Part shown: positions 1 to 5,551 of the stretch, piece after piece
Layout: the number at the start of each line of letters is the position of its first letter
How positions within the stretch are numbered: position 1 is the stretch's first letter
Assembly (NCBI GenBank): GCA_018901315.1
Contig: JAHIFA010000027.1
Coordinates: 1-9,356 of the forward strand
DNA length: 9,356 nucleotides
Origin: Nanobdellota archaeon
Lineage (GTDB): Archaea > Nanobdellota > Nanobdellia > Woesearchaeales > CG1-02-33-12
Reading direction: 5' to 3'
The notes under the pieces: generated by a model
What the model saw: the letters and a program-made list of their open reading frames with translations, nothing else
The model's database searches: none
Told to the model about the DNA's origin: nothing
Translations under genes and position numbers: made by a program

Positions 1-1
1 A

Positions 2-574
2 ACAAGGGCACAGATAGTTGATACATTATTCCAAAGAGGGTATGTAATAGGAAAAGCAATAGAGGCAACCGACTTAGGAATAAATACTGTTGAAACACTT
101 GAAAAATACTGTCCAAAAATATTAGATGAGGAACTAACAAGGCATTTTGAGATTGAGATGGATGAAATACAGGATGGCAAGAAAAAGCCAGAGATTGTTC
201 TTGAAGAGGCAAAGCAGAGCCTTAAAGAGATACTAGCTGATTTTAAGAAGAAGGAAAAGGATATTGGCGCTGGCCTGAAAGAGGCAACAATAGAAACTCA
301 AAACAAAGCCAACCTTATTGGAAAATGCCCTATATGCAAGAAAGGGAATTTGAGAGTGATATTCTCAAAGAAAACAAAAAAGCGCTTTATTGCTTGTGAT
401 AATTATCCAAAATGCAAGACAACATTTAGCCTGCCCCAGAAAGGGCTTGTAAAATCAGCTGACAAGGCATGCCCAGAATGCGGATATCCAATTGTTATGA
501 TTATAACAAAGGGAAAAAGGCCATGGGTTTTCTGCATAAACCCTAACTGCAAAGGAAAACAAACAGAACCATAA
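2..574 (+). CDS. topA: DNA topoisomerase I (type IA), C-terminal part, 5' truncated by window
   Basis: This is the last 190 codons of a type IA topoisomerase, which relaxes negatively supercoiled DNA by single-strand passage. The visible part opens at TRAQIVDTLFQRGYV and continues through ATDLG and EKYCPKILDEELTRHFE, the conserved end of the catalytic core in archaeal TopA. A charged, partly coiled linker follows, then two C-terminal zinc ribbons: a CX2CX19CX5C cluster starting CPICKKG and a CX2CX17CX4C cluster starting CPECGYP. Family knowledge assigns these ribbons to single-stranded DNA binding. An in-frame ATG at 158 lies within the conserved domain and is not the true start; the frame is open back to base 2. 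The active-site tyrosine is upstream of the window. A perfect 8-bp hairpin follows the stop codon directly. The product and strand are very secure. Confidence 0.95.
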   Translation, partial: TRAQIVDTLFQRGYVIGKAIEATDLGINTVETLEKYCPKILDEELTRHFEIEMDEIQDGKKKPEIVLEEAKQSLKEILADFKKKEKDIGAGLKEATIETQNKANLIGKCPICKKGNLRVIFSKKTKKRFIACDNYPKCKTTFSLPQKGLVKSADKACPECGYPIVMIITKGKRPWVFCINPNCKGKQTEP

Positions 575-592
575 AAATCCATAGTGGATTTT
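574..592 (+). terminator. Short perfect hairpin at the topA stop codon
   Basis: AAAATCCA (574-581) and TGGATTTT (585-592) form an 8-bp perfect stem with a 3-nt loop, starting on the last base of the topA stop and ending in four T. It could help terminate or protect the 3' end of the topA mRNA. Archaeal termination mainly needs a T-run, so this is a weak call. Confidence 0.3.
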
Positions 593-659
593 AAGATGCC
601 AGAAATGCTCATCATATTAAAGTAAGAAATTTTAGCAAGCATTTCTGTGCATAATCAAA

Positions 660-672
660 AGATATTTAATAA
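660..672 (+). promoter_or_regulatory. TATA box for the Lon-like protease gene
   Basis: AGATATTTAATAA is centred about 27-28 nt before the ATG at 693, the spacing expected when the transcript starts at or next to the start codon (a leaderless mRNA). No SD is seen before this ATG. The same arrangement recurs before the genes at 3412, 5406 (minus), 5552, 6657 and 6830. Confidence 0.55.
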
Positions 673-692
673 CAAATTATTTCTTAAGTGTT

Positions 693-2471
693 ATGAAACT
701 GTTAAAATCAAAAGAGGTGTTTCTATTAACATTAATCTTCCTATTTATTATTCCTGTTTGCTATGCAAGTGTTGGCCACATGCCTTTACTTGCTGTAAGC
801 CAGACAAAAGATGGCTATGAAGGCTCTTCTGCTCATCTCTATCTTGAGATAAATCCAGGAACTGGCCGGGTCTTTATTGAAACATACCCATTAACAAAAT
901 TAGATACGCAGATATCAACAAGGTTTGCAAGGGAAATAGCATGCAAATATGCTAATATTGATTGTAATAAGTATGATTTCTTTTATACAATAAGGGCAGA
1001 GTCATCTATCATAGGCGGTCCAAGCGCTGGTGCTGCAATATCTGCACTAACAATTGCAATGCTTGATAATCTAAACTTAGATGAGGATATAACCATAACA
1101 GGAACAATAAATTCTGGTGGAATTATTGGGCCGGTTGGAGGCCTTAAGGAAAAGATAGATGCTGCCTCAGAAATAAAAATCAAAAAAGTGCTAATACCTA
1201 CAGGCACGAGATTTTCAAAGGAAATGGATAATAAGACAATTGATTTGGTTGAATATGGGGATGAAAAAGATATAAACATTGTCGAGGTTTCTGACCTTGA
1301 CGATGTTTTATATGAATTTACAGGCAAGAAAAAAGAAATAAGAAATGAGAGTCTTGAAATCAGTGATGAATATTCAGGCATTATGAAAATTCTTGCAGAA
1401 AGATTATGCAATAAAAGTTATGCATTAAAAGAAGAATTTGAAAAATTAAAAGCAGGTGAATTGGACGAAAACCTTATTAAAATAGAGGAAAATGCAGATA
1501 ACCTGACTAAAAAAGGAGAAATTGCCTTTAATAAAAACACCCTCTATTCTGCTGCAAGTTTCTGCTTTGGCGCAAATACAAAATACAAACAGCTTATATT
1601 TTTAGTGCAGGGTATGAAGAAAAAAGACGTAGCAGACAAAATCAAATCAACACGTGATGAGATAAAAGATTTTGATTCAGGGCTGCCATTTAAGTATGAA
1701 ACAATAACTGACCTGCAGACATATGCTATAGTAAAGGAAAGGCTCATAGAATCAGAGGATTACCTTGAGCTAAGTGAGGAACAGCTTGGCAAAGGCGAAA
1801 TAAATGAAAGCATTAGCTCTTTAGCATATGCTATTGAAAGGTTTTACAGCGCCAAGGCGTGGAGCGAATTCTTTAACAACAAAGGGAAAAAATTTGATTT
1901 TAATAAAGAGGTTTTAAAGAGCTCTTGCATAACAAAAATATTAGAGGCAGAGGAGCGCTATCAGTATGTAATGTTATTTTTTCCAGATTTTCTTGCTGAT
2001 ACAAAAAAAGAGATAGACCTTGCTTATTCTGATATGGAAAATGAGGATTATGATCTTTGCCTGTTTAAGGCAAGCAAGGCAAAGGCAGAGTCAGACATTA
2101 TACTTTCCACATTGGGTGTTGAGGAAGAGCATGTTGATAATTTGCTGAATAAGAAACTGGAGATTGTTGGAAGAAATATTGTTGAAACAAGCAGAAAAGG
2201 GTTGTTTCCAATAATCGGATATTCTTATTATGAATATGCAAAAAGCCTTAAGGATGATGATAAGTACTCTGCTTTGCTGTATGCAGAATATGCCCTTGAG
2301 TTAAGCAATCTTGATATCTATTTTGATAATAGTAAAAAAACATTTATGCCCCATATTGACAAAATGTTTCTTTCAGTATTTGTGTTGGGGATTTTAATTG
2401 GGCTTTTGTCAGGGCTTTTGTTGTTCAGAAGAAAAAGAGAGAAAGGATTGTTTATCAAAATCAATAGATAA
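693..2471 (+). CDS. Secreted or membrane-anchored Lon-like (S16 family) serine protease
   Basis: This 592-aa protein has an N-terminal signal or anchor helix (about residues 8-26), then a Lon-type proteolytic domain (about 27-210). The nucleophile motif GGPSAG places the serine at residue 111, and GGLKEK places the lysine at residue 154. The 43-residue Ser-Lys spacing equals that of E. coli Lon (S679/K722), so the dyad looks intact. There is no AAA+ ATPase domain. The rest (about 215-550) is helical and rich in Lys and Glu, with no family I recognise. A strong hydrophobic helix (about 558-578) is followed by basic residues (RRKREK), giving a C-terminal anchor with a short cytoplasmic tail. 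It resembles the predicted archaeal serine proteases grouped in COG1750. The ATG is supported by a TATA box 27-28 nt upstream. It probably processes envelope or secreted proteins without ATP; that role is inference. Confidence 0.88.
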   Translation: MKLLKSKEVFLLTLIFLFIIPVCYASVGHMPLLAVSQTKDGYEGSSAHLYLEINPGTGRVFIETYPLTKLDTQISTRFAREIACKYANIDCNKYDFFYTIRAESSIIGGPSAGAAISALTIAMLDNLNLDEDITITGTINSGGIIGPVGGLKEKIDAASEIKIKKVLIPTGTRFSKEMDNKTIDLVEYGDEKDINIVEVSDLDDVLYEFTGKKKEIRNESLEISDEYSGIMKILAERLCNKSYALKEEFEKLKAGELDENLIKIEENADNLTKKGEIAFNKNTLYSAASFCFGANTKYKQLIFLVQGMKKKDVADKIKSTRDEIKDFDSGLPFKYETITDLQTYAIVKERLIESEDYLELSEEQLGKGEINESISSLAYAIERFYSAKAWSEFFNNKGKKFDFNKEVLKSSCITKILEAEERYQYVMLFFPDFLADTKKEIDLAYSDMENEDYDLCLFKASKAKAESDIILSTLGVEEEHVDNLLNKKLEIVGRNIVETSRKGLFPIIGYSYYEYAKSLKDDDKYSALLYAEYALELSNLDIYFDNSKKTFMPHIDKMFLSVFVLGILIGLLSGLLLFRRKREKGLFIKINR

Positions 2472-2487
2472 TTTTTATTTTAAAAAA
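2472..2487. terminator. Bidirectional T-rich terminator between convergent genes
   Basis: TTTTTATTTT directly follows the protease stop on the plus strand. On the minus strand, six T (2487-2482) lie just beyond the toxin stop. T-runs are the main intrinsic termination signal of archaeal RNA polymerase, and two convergent genes end here, so one AT-rich patch could serve both. Confidence 0.5.
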
Positions 2488-2497
2488 TTACAGAAAT

Positions 2498-2752
2498 TTA
2501 GTAAGCTTCATCATGATGTTTTACATAATGAACAGTTATCAAATCTTCCTTTACATCAAAGATAATAATAAATGGATCAAGATGTGCTCTTCTATTGCCT
2601 TTTAATATATTCCTTAAAGGTTTATAATGCTCTGGATTTTGCCTTATTTCTTTTAGCTTTTTTGTTAATCTTTCAAACAGGTTTTTGTCTTTTCTCTTTA
2701 GTTTCTTTAATTGCTTCTCAAAAAATGGTGTAAATTTTATTTTGTATTCCAT
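2498..2752 (-). CDS. RelE/ParE-superfamily toxin (likely mRNA interferase)
   Basis: This 84-aa protein has the layout of the RelE/ParE toxin fold: an N-terminal strand (MEYKIKFTPFFEKQLKKL), two basic helices (about 14-38), then LRNILKGNRRAHLDPFIIIFDV and a C-terminal VKHHDEAY. The LKGNRRAHLDP turn and the His-rich end match the archaeal RelE-like group. In this family the basic and His/Tyr residues support ribosome-dependent mRNA cleavage; cleavage here is inferred. The gene starts 2 nt after the antitoxin stop codon, with only a weak AAGG-type SD before it, so translation is probably coupled to the antitoxin. Its length is usual for the family and nothing looks broken. It runs convergent to the Lon-like protease. 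Confidence 0.82.
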   Translation of the reverse strand: MEYKIKFTPFFEKQLKKLKRKDKNLFERLTKKLKEIRQNPEHYKPLRNILKGNRRAHLDPFIIIFDVKEDLITVHYVKHHDEAY

Positions 2753-2754
2753 TA

Positions 2755-3042
2755 TTATAAAGCCTTAAAGTATTTATCCATCTCTTTATCAGATTTCAAG
2801 ACCTTTCCTTTTCCAGAACTTGCCTCTTTCATACTTTGCTTTACTCCAGAAATTAGTTTTTTATCACTATAAACAAATTTTTCATCAAAATCTTGGATTA
2901 GTTGCCTTAATTCCTTAAGTTCTTCTCTGATTCCTGTTCTGACTAAATCACTAAAATTAGAAAACAAACCGCCTTTAACTACATTCATACTTTCATTATA
3001 TAGGTTTTTTGGTAGGGATATTGTTATTTTTTTAAATTCCAT
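2755..3042 (-). CDS. Ribbon-helix-helix (CopG-like) antitoxin
   Basis: This 95-aa protein begins with a ribbon-helix-helix DNA-binding domain: a beta-strand (FKKITISLP, about residues 3-11), helix A (KNLYNESMNVV), a turn with GGLF, and helix B (SDLVRTGIREELKEL). The remaining half is charged and probably partly disordered until bound (DEKFVYSDKK to the end), as expected of an antitoxin that wraps its toxin. It precedes the RelE-like toxin by 2 nt in the usual antitoxin-first order. The start is supported by GGTGGT (3047-3052, minus) placed 4 nt before ATG. It is probably autoregulated through the two ATACCAC copies overlapping its SD and likely transcription start. The operator assignment is inference; the family call is well supported. 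Confidence 0.82.
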   Translation of the reverse strand: MEFKKITISLPKNLYNESMNVVKGGLFSNFSDLVRTGIREELKELRQLIQDFDEKFVYSDKKLISGVKQSMKEASSGKGKVLKSDKEMDKYFKAL

Positions 3043-3043
3043 T

Positions 3044-3065
3044 TATACCACCTTAATACCACTTA
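3044..3065 (-). promoter_or_regulatory. Candidate antitoxin operator: two direct repeats, 11-nt period
   Basis: On the plus strand TATACCACCTT (3044-3054) is followed at once by AATACCACTTA (3055-3065). The ATACCAC core repeats at exactly 11 nt, about one helical turn. Ribbon-helix-helix dimers often bind tandem half-sites on one DNA face. The site sits between TATA box and start codon and includes the SD, so binding would block transcription of the toxin-antitoxin operon. Confidence 0.45.
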
Positions 3066-3076
3066 AAGAAGTACTA

Positions 3077-3086
3077 ATATATAAAT
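3077..3086 (-). promoter_or_regulatory. TATA box for the toxin-antitoxin operon
   Basis: ATTTATATAT on the minus strand (plus-strand ATATATAAAT) is centred near 3082. Initiation about 26 nt downstream would fall near 3056, giving a 5' leader of about 13 nt that contains the GGTGGT SD. Confidence 0.5.
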
Positions 3087-3128
3087 CTTTGGATTTTTTT
3101 GATCATAAATTATTTAGAATTAATGATT

Positions 3129-3236
3129 ATGAAACCCGGGAATGAAGCCGAAGCCTCAGTCCCAGGAAAAAGAGGTGATTATAAACCTGAGATAGGAGCC
3201 GAGGCCCCAATCCCAGGAAAAAGAGGTGATAGTTGA
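3129..3236 (+). CDS. 35-aa ORF built from two 17-residue tandem repeats ending in RGD (putative)
   Basis: From ATG 3129 to TGA 3236 the frame encodes Met plus two copies of a 17-aa unit with the pattern KP-x3-AEA-x-(V/I)-PGKRGD-(Y/S). The DNA period is 51 nt, so it keeps frame. The copies differ at 10 of 51 bases, two differences being synonymous and one a Val/Ile swap. GC is near half, clearly richer than the flanking DNA. I recognise no family. No SD or well-placed TATA box is obvious, so expression is uncertain. The same DNA can fold as two similar hairpins (separate entry), so it could instead be a structured RNA or the remnant of a longer repeat protein. Function unknown. Confidence 0.35.
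   Translation: MKPGNEAEASVPGKRGDYKPEIGAEAPIPGKRGDS
3135..3230 (+). repeat. Two tandem 51-nt repeats, each able to form a two-part hairpin
   Basis: In copy 1, CCCGGGA (3135-3141) pairs with TCCCAGG (3160-3166) with one C-A mismatch. Inside, GAAGC (3144-3148) pairs with GCCTC (3153-3157) around loop CGAA. In copy 2, 3186-3193 pairs with 3210-3217 with one A-C mismatch, and GGAGC (3195-3199) pairs with GCCCC (3204-3208) around loop CGAG. The inner A-U pair of copy 1 becomes G-C in copy 2, one compensatory change. A 20-nt block, TCCCAGGAAAAAGAGGTGAT, is identical in both (3160-3179 and 3211-3230). Coding and RNA readings remain open. Confidence 0.7.
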
Positions 3237-3411
3237 AAATAAAGAATATAAACACCCCCAAACCTGCTTCTAACTACTGTATAATGTAACTACTATATAA
3301 AGCTTTCGGTTTTTAAGGATTCTTGAGTAGTAACACAATTAAAAAGCAGGTTTATAGACGAGAAAAGATGAAATCAATAATTATTTAAATGCCTTAAATG
3401 CCTTAAAAACC
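3237..3411. other. Non-coding stretch with nested direct and inverted repeats
   Basis: I find no convincing gene here. AAACCTGCTT (3260-3269) has a perfect inverted copy AAGCAGGTTT (3344-3353), enclosing 74 nt. Nested inside are ACTACT (3273-3278) and AGTAGT (3326-3331). TAACTACTGTATAA (3271-3284) is repeated with one change at 3287-3300, period 16. TATATAAAG (3293-3301) looks like a TATA box and lies about 27 nt before a TTG at 3323 that opens a 21-codon frame; this is too weak to call a gene. TTAAATGCC is duplicated in tandem at 3385-3402. It may encode a small RNA or hold control sites. Confidence 0.4.
3381..3390 (+). promoter_or_regulatory. TATA box for the TtuA-like gene
   Basis: TTATTTAAAT is centred about 27 nt before ATG 3412, and no SD is present, so a leaderless transcript is likely. 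The tandem TTAAATGCC copies (3385-3402) overlap the downstream edge of the box, where a regulator could bind. Confidence 0.45.
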
Positions 3412-4047
3412 ATGTTATGCCAAAAATGCAAAAAAGCAAGAGCAGAAATAAAACTTCCTTATCTCGGATTAAGATTATGTAGGGGATGCTTTTGCAAGCT
3501 TATTGAAAAAAGGGTCAAAAAAGAAATAAGGTCAAAAAAGCTTATTAATGAGAAGGAAAAGATTCTTTTACTGGACAATAACAGCAAAGAAGCAAAAATC
3601 TCAGAGCATATAATAAGAGCTGCATACAATAACAGGGTTGATTTGCTGAAAGTTAAGGTTAATGCACTTAAGATTGGTCATTTAAGCGAGAAAACAAAAG
3701 AAATCATAAAAAAGAACAAGATAAAACAGGTTATAATTCCCTGGAATTTGGATGATGAGATAATCTATTTCACTGAAAATCTATTTAACAAAGGAGACTT
3801 TAAGTTTTTGAGTCATTTCACCCAAGACAAAATCTTTTACATAAAGCTTCTGAGAAATGTGCTTGAGAGCGAATGCCTGTTGTTTGCAAATTGCAGGAAG
3901 TTTAAATTCAAAGACAAGCCGGAAAAAGACAGACAAAAAAAAGTCATAAAAAACATGCTGGACAAAATAGACAAAAAGCATTCTGAAACAAAATTTTCAC
4001 TGCTGAAAAGCATAGACAGCTTAAATAATACAATAAAAATAAATTAA
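3412..4047 (+). CDS. Degenerate TtuA/Ncs6-like protein (tRNA 2-thiolation family) lacking the PP-loop
   Basis: The 211-aa protein starts like archaeal TtuA/Ncs6: a zinc finger with Cys 3, 6, 23 and 26 (CQKC...CRGC), then IEKRVKKEIR, matching the family's basic helix. Near residues 112-133, NLDDE...ENLFNKGDFKFL matches the conserved NLDDE segment. The tail KHSETKFSLLKS (190-200) matches the family C-terminus (HPGTKFSLL-type). Where active members have the ATP-binding SGGKDS loop, this one reads NNSKEA (56-61). The middle CXXC that holds the Fe-S cluster is absent, as is the C-terminal zinc ribbon; active members run to about 300 residues. Family enzymes convert U to 2-thiouridine in tRNA. This copy is unlikely to do that chemistry and may be a partner, regulator or tRNA-binding relic. 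It converges on lemA with a 4-nt gap. Confidence 0.7.
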   Translation: MLCQKCKKARAEIKLPYLGLRLCRGCFCKLIEKRVKKEIRSKKLINEKEKILLLDNNSKEAKISEHIIRAAYNNRVDLLKVKVNALKIGHLSEKTKEIIKKNKIKQVIIPWNLDDEIIYFTENLFNKGDFKFLSHFTQDKIFYIKLLRNVLESECLLFANCRKFKFKDKPEKDRQKKVIKNMLDKIDKKHSETKFSLLKSIDSLNNTIKIN

Positions 4048-4051
4048 AAAT

Positions 4052-4621
4052 TTAAAAGTTTACTTCAACATCCTTTGTGTCTTCCTCTGAAACCTTGAAC
4101 ATTTCCTCATCTGTATATTTCATCCGCCCTGCGATAATCATATCCGGGAAAGAGTGTATTCTTATGTTGTAGGTATTGACACTGTCATTGTAGAATTCGC
4201 GCCTGTCTGCAAGCTCATTTTCAAGCCCGCTTATCCTGTTCTGAAGCTGCATAAAATTCTCATTTGCTTTTAGGTTGGGATAATTTTCTGCAACAGCAAA
4301 TATTGTTTTAAGTGCACTGCTTATTGCATTATCAGCATCTGCCTTTTGTGATATTGTCTTTGCATTTAGCATAGATGTTCTTGCCTTTGTAAGCTCTACA
4401 AGCGTGCCTTTCTCATGCTTCATATATCCTTTTACAGAGTTTATAAGCTTTGGAAGCTCGTCTGACCTCTGCTTCAAGAGTACATTAATGTTTGCCCATG
4501 ACTTCTTGATGTTGTTTTTGAGCCTTATAAGGCTATTAAACATTCCTACTATGTAAGCTGTTATTGCAAAAATTACAAAAACTGCTACAACCAAAATTAT
4601 TATTATTGTTCCAACTGCCAT
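4052..4621 (-). CDS. lemA: LemA family membrane protein
   Basis: This 189-aa protein has one N-terminal transmembrane helix (about residues 4-27) and a long all-helical soluble domain. Family signatures are clear: MFNSLIRLKNNIKKSWANINVLLKQR, ELPKLINSVKGYMKHEKG, AENYPNLKANENFMQLQNRI, and RREFYNDSVNTYNIRIHSFP. LemA proteins sit at the cell membrane; their molecular role is not settled. It is the second gene after the GIDE-domain protein, 17 nt downstream, with a strong SD GGAGGT (4627-4632, minus) 5 nt before ATG, so the two are very likely one operon. LemA and GIDE-domain genes are commonly adjacent in prokaryotes, which suggests a joint role. Length is typical and the family assignment is secure. 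Confidence 0.93.
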   Translation of the reverse strand: MAVGTIIIILVVAVFVIFAITAYIVGMFNSLIRLKNNIKKSWANINVLLKQRSDELPKLINSVKGYMKHEKGTLVELTKARTSMLNAKTISQKADADNAISSALKTIFAVAENYPNLKANENFMQLQNRISGLENELADRREFYNDSVNTYNIRIHSFPDMIIAGRMKYTDEEMFKVSEEDTKDVEVNF

Positions 4622-4638
4622 TTTAAACCTCCATGTTT

Positions 4639-5406
4639 TTATAATAAGTCGAAGTATTTAAGGATTATGCTTAGGCATACCACACTTAATAATGCCCCTC
4701 CAAATATAAAGCCAAGCATCTTCCACTTGATTTCTTTTAATAAAGCATTCTCTTGCTTGTCTGAGATATAATACATTTTCTCATTTTTTCCCTTTTGTAT
4801 TATTATATCCTCTACATTGTTTTTTGCTGTACCATCCTCAACAAAGGGATTATCTGATGCAGTGCCCATTATGTAAAGCTTATCTTTGGGCGCAATAAAG
4901 TGCTCCTTATACCTCATTGTCTTGCCAAATCCAAAGAGTGTTTTGTGGCTCATGCCCTTTGATTTAAGGAAGTTTAATACTAAATCAGGGGTTTTTTTGC
5001 CAAAACCTGTATTAAACTCAAAATCCCTTGAAACATTTACCTTTGCCCCCTTTGAATCAATAAGAACACCGCCAGTATCATCCTTTAGGTAGAATGGCTG
5101 TTCGTTATGCCCATTTTCAACAGTAACCCAGTGGCTGCTCTTTCCAGAGCTACGGTACTCTTCTATTGTATAGCTATAATAAACACAATCCTTGTTTGAG
5201 AAAGGGCTTTTCAGGATTTCTTTGTATGCAGGAACAACCTCGCCATAAATCTCAACTAAACCCATGGCAAGAGACCTTATCTTGCTTGTGGGTATGTTTT
5301 CTATCAGGCGCTTTTGTTTTAATAGTTTAATTCCTTCCCAGAATAAAAATACTCCTGTTGCAAAAAAACCTAATGTCCAAATAAACATTTCAATTATATC
5401 TGTCAT
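4639..5406 (-). CDS. GIDE-domain membrane protein (MUL1/GIDE-like, without RING)
   Basis: The 255-aa protein has two membrane segments, about residues 6-26 and 230-250, enclosing a soluble domain. The soluble part carries signatures of the GIDE (BAM) domain found in eukaryotic MUL1: IPTSKIRSLAMGLVEIYGEV (39-58), LKSPFSNKDCVYYSYTIEEY (65-84), PFYLKDDTGGVLIDSKGA (104-121) and DKLYIMGTA (175-183). There is no RING finger, so it is not a ubiquitin ligase; prokaryotic members generally lack one. It is the first gene of an operon with lemA. A minus-strand TATA box centred 26 nt upstream and the lack of an SD point to a leaderless start at this ATG. Function is unknown; with LemA it may form a membrane stress or envelope module (inference). 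Confidence 0.85.
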   Translation of the reverse strand: MTDIIEMFIWTLGFFATGVFLFWEGIKLLKQKRLIENIPTSKIRSLAMGLVEIYGEVVPAYKEILKSPFSNKDCVYYSYTIEEYRSSGKSSHWVTVENGHNEQPFYLKDDTGGVLIDSKGAKVNVSRDFEFNTGFGKKTPDLVLNFLKSKGMSHKTLFGFGKTMRYKEHFIAPKDKLYIMGTASDNPFVEDGTAKNNVEDIIIQKGKNEKMYYISDKQENALLKEIKWKMLGFIFGGALLSVVCLSIILKYFDLL

Positions 5407-5426
5407 TATTAATAAAATTATTAGTT

Positions 5427-5438
5427 ATTATTTAAACT
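5427..5438 (-). promoter_or_regulatory. TATA box for the GIDE-lemA operon
   Basis: AGTTTAAATAAT on the minus strand is centred about 26 nt before ATG 5406, with an A/G-rich stretch upstream that could be the TFB recognition element. This fits leaderless transcription. Confidence 0.5.
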
Positions 5439-5465
5439 TTTCTTGTTTTAAATCAAAAAAACAAA

Positions 5466-5503
5466 ATTATCTGCAAATTAAAGATAATCCCCGGAAAATT
5501 TTC
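5466..5503. promoter_or_regulatory. Inverted repeat and palindrome in the divergent promoter region
   Basis: ATTATCT (5466-5472) and AGATAAT (5482-5488) form a perfect inverted repeat with a 9-nt spacer. The palindrome GAAAATTTTC follows at 5494-5503. Both lie between the divergent TATA boxes of the GIDE-lemA operon and the PLD gene, so either could bind a shared regulator. AT-rich DNA produces such motifs by chance. Confidence 0.25.
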
Positions 5504-5520
5504 ACTTTTTCTTGCTTAGA

Positions 5521-5528
5521 ATTTATAA
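5521..5528 (+). promoter_or_regulatory. TATA box for the PLD-like lipoprotein gene
   Basis: ATTTATAA is centred about 27 nt before ATG 5552, with no SD between them, which again suggests a leaderless mRNA. Confidence 0.55.
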
Positions 5529-5551
5529 AAAAGTGTTTATAGTCTTATTTC

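Noticed and set aside
403..642. Minus-strand open frame over the topA end and the following gap
   Set aside because: It mostly mirrors the zinc-ribbon coding sequence of topA; no SD, TATA box or family features support it.
983..1411. Minus-strand open frame of 142 codons
   Set aside because: It lies wholly opposite the conserved Lon-like catalytic domain, shows no domain signature, and is a shadow of that gene.
3135..3230. CRISPR array or C/D box guide RNA
   Set aside because: There are only two adjacent copies with no spacers, and the C/D-like boxes (GTGATTA, CTGA) are imperfect and too close for a guide of 10-12 nt.
3323..3388. TTG-started 21-codon frame 27 nt after a TATATAAAG box
   Set aside because: The spacing is suggestive of a leaderless gene, but it relies on a rare start, is very short, and has no recognisable product.
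5264..5542. Plus-strand 92-codon frame across the GIDE start and intergenic region
   Set aside because: It is half antisense to the GIDE gene and half AT-rich promoter DNA, with low-complexity product and no start signals.
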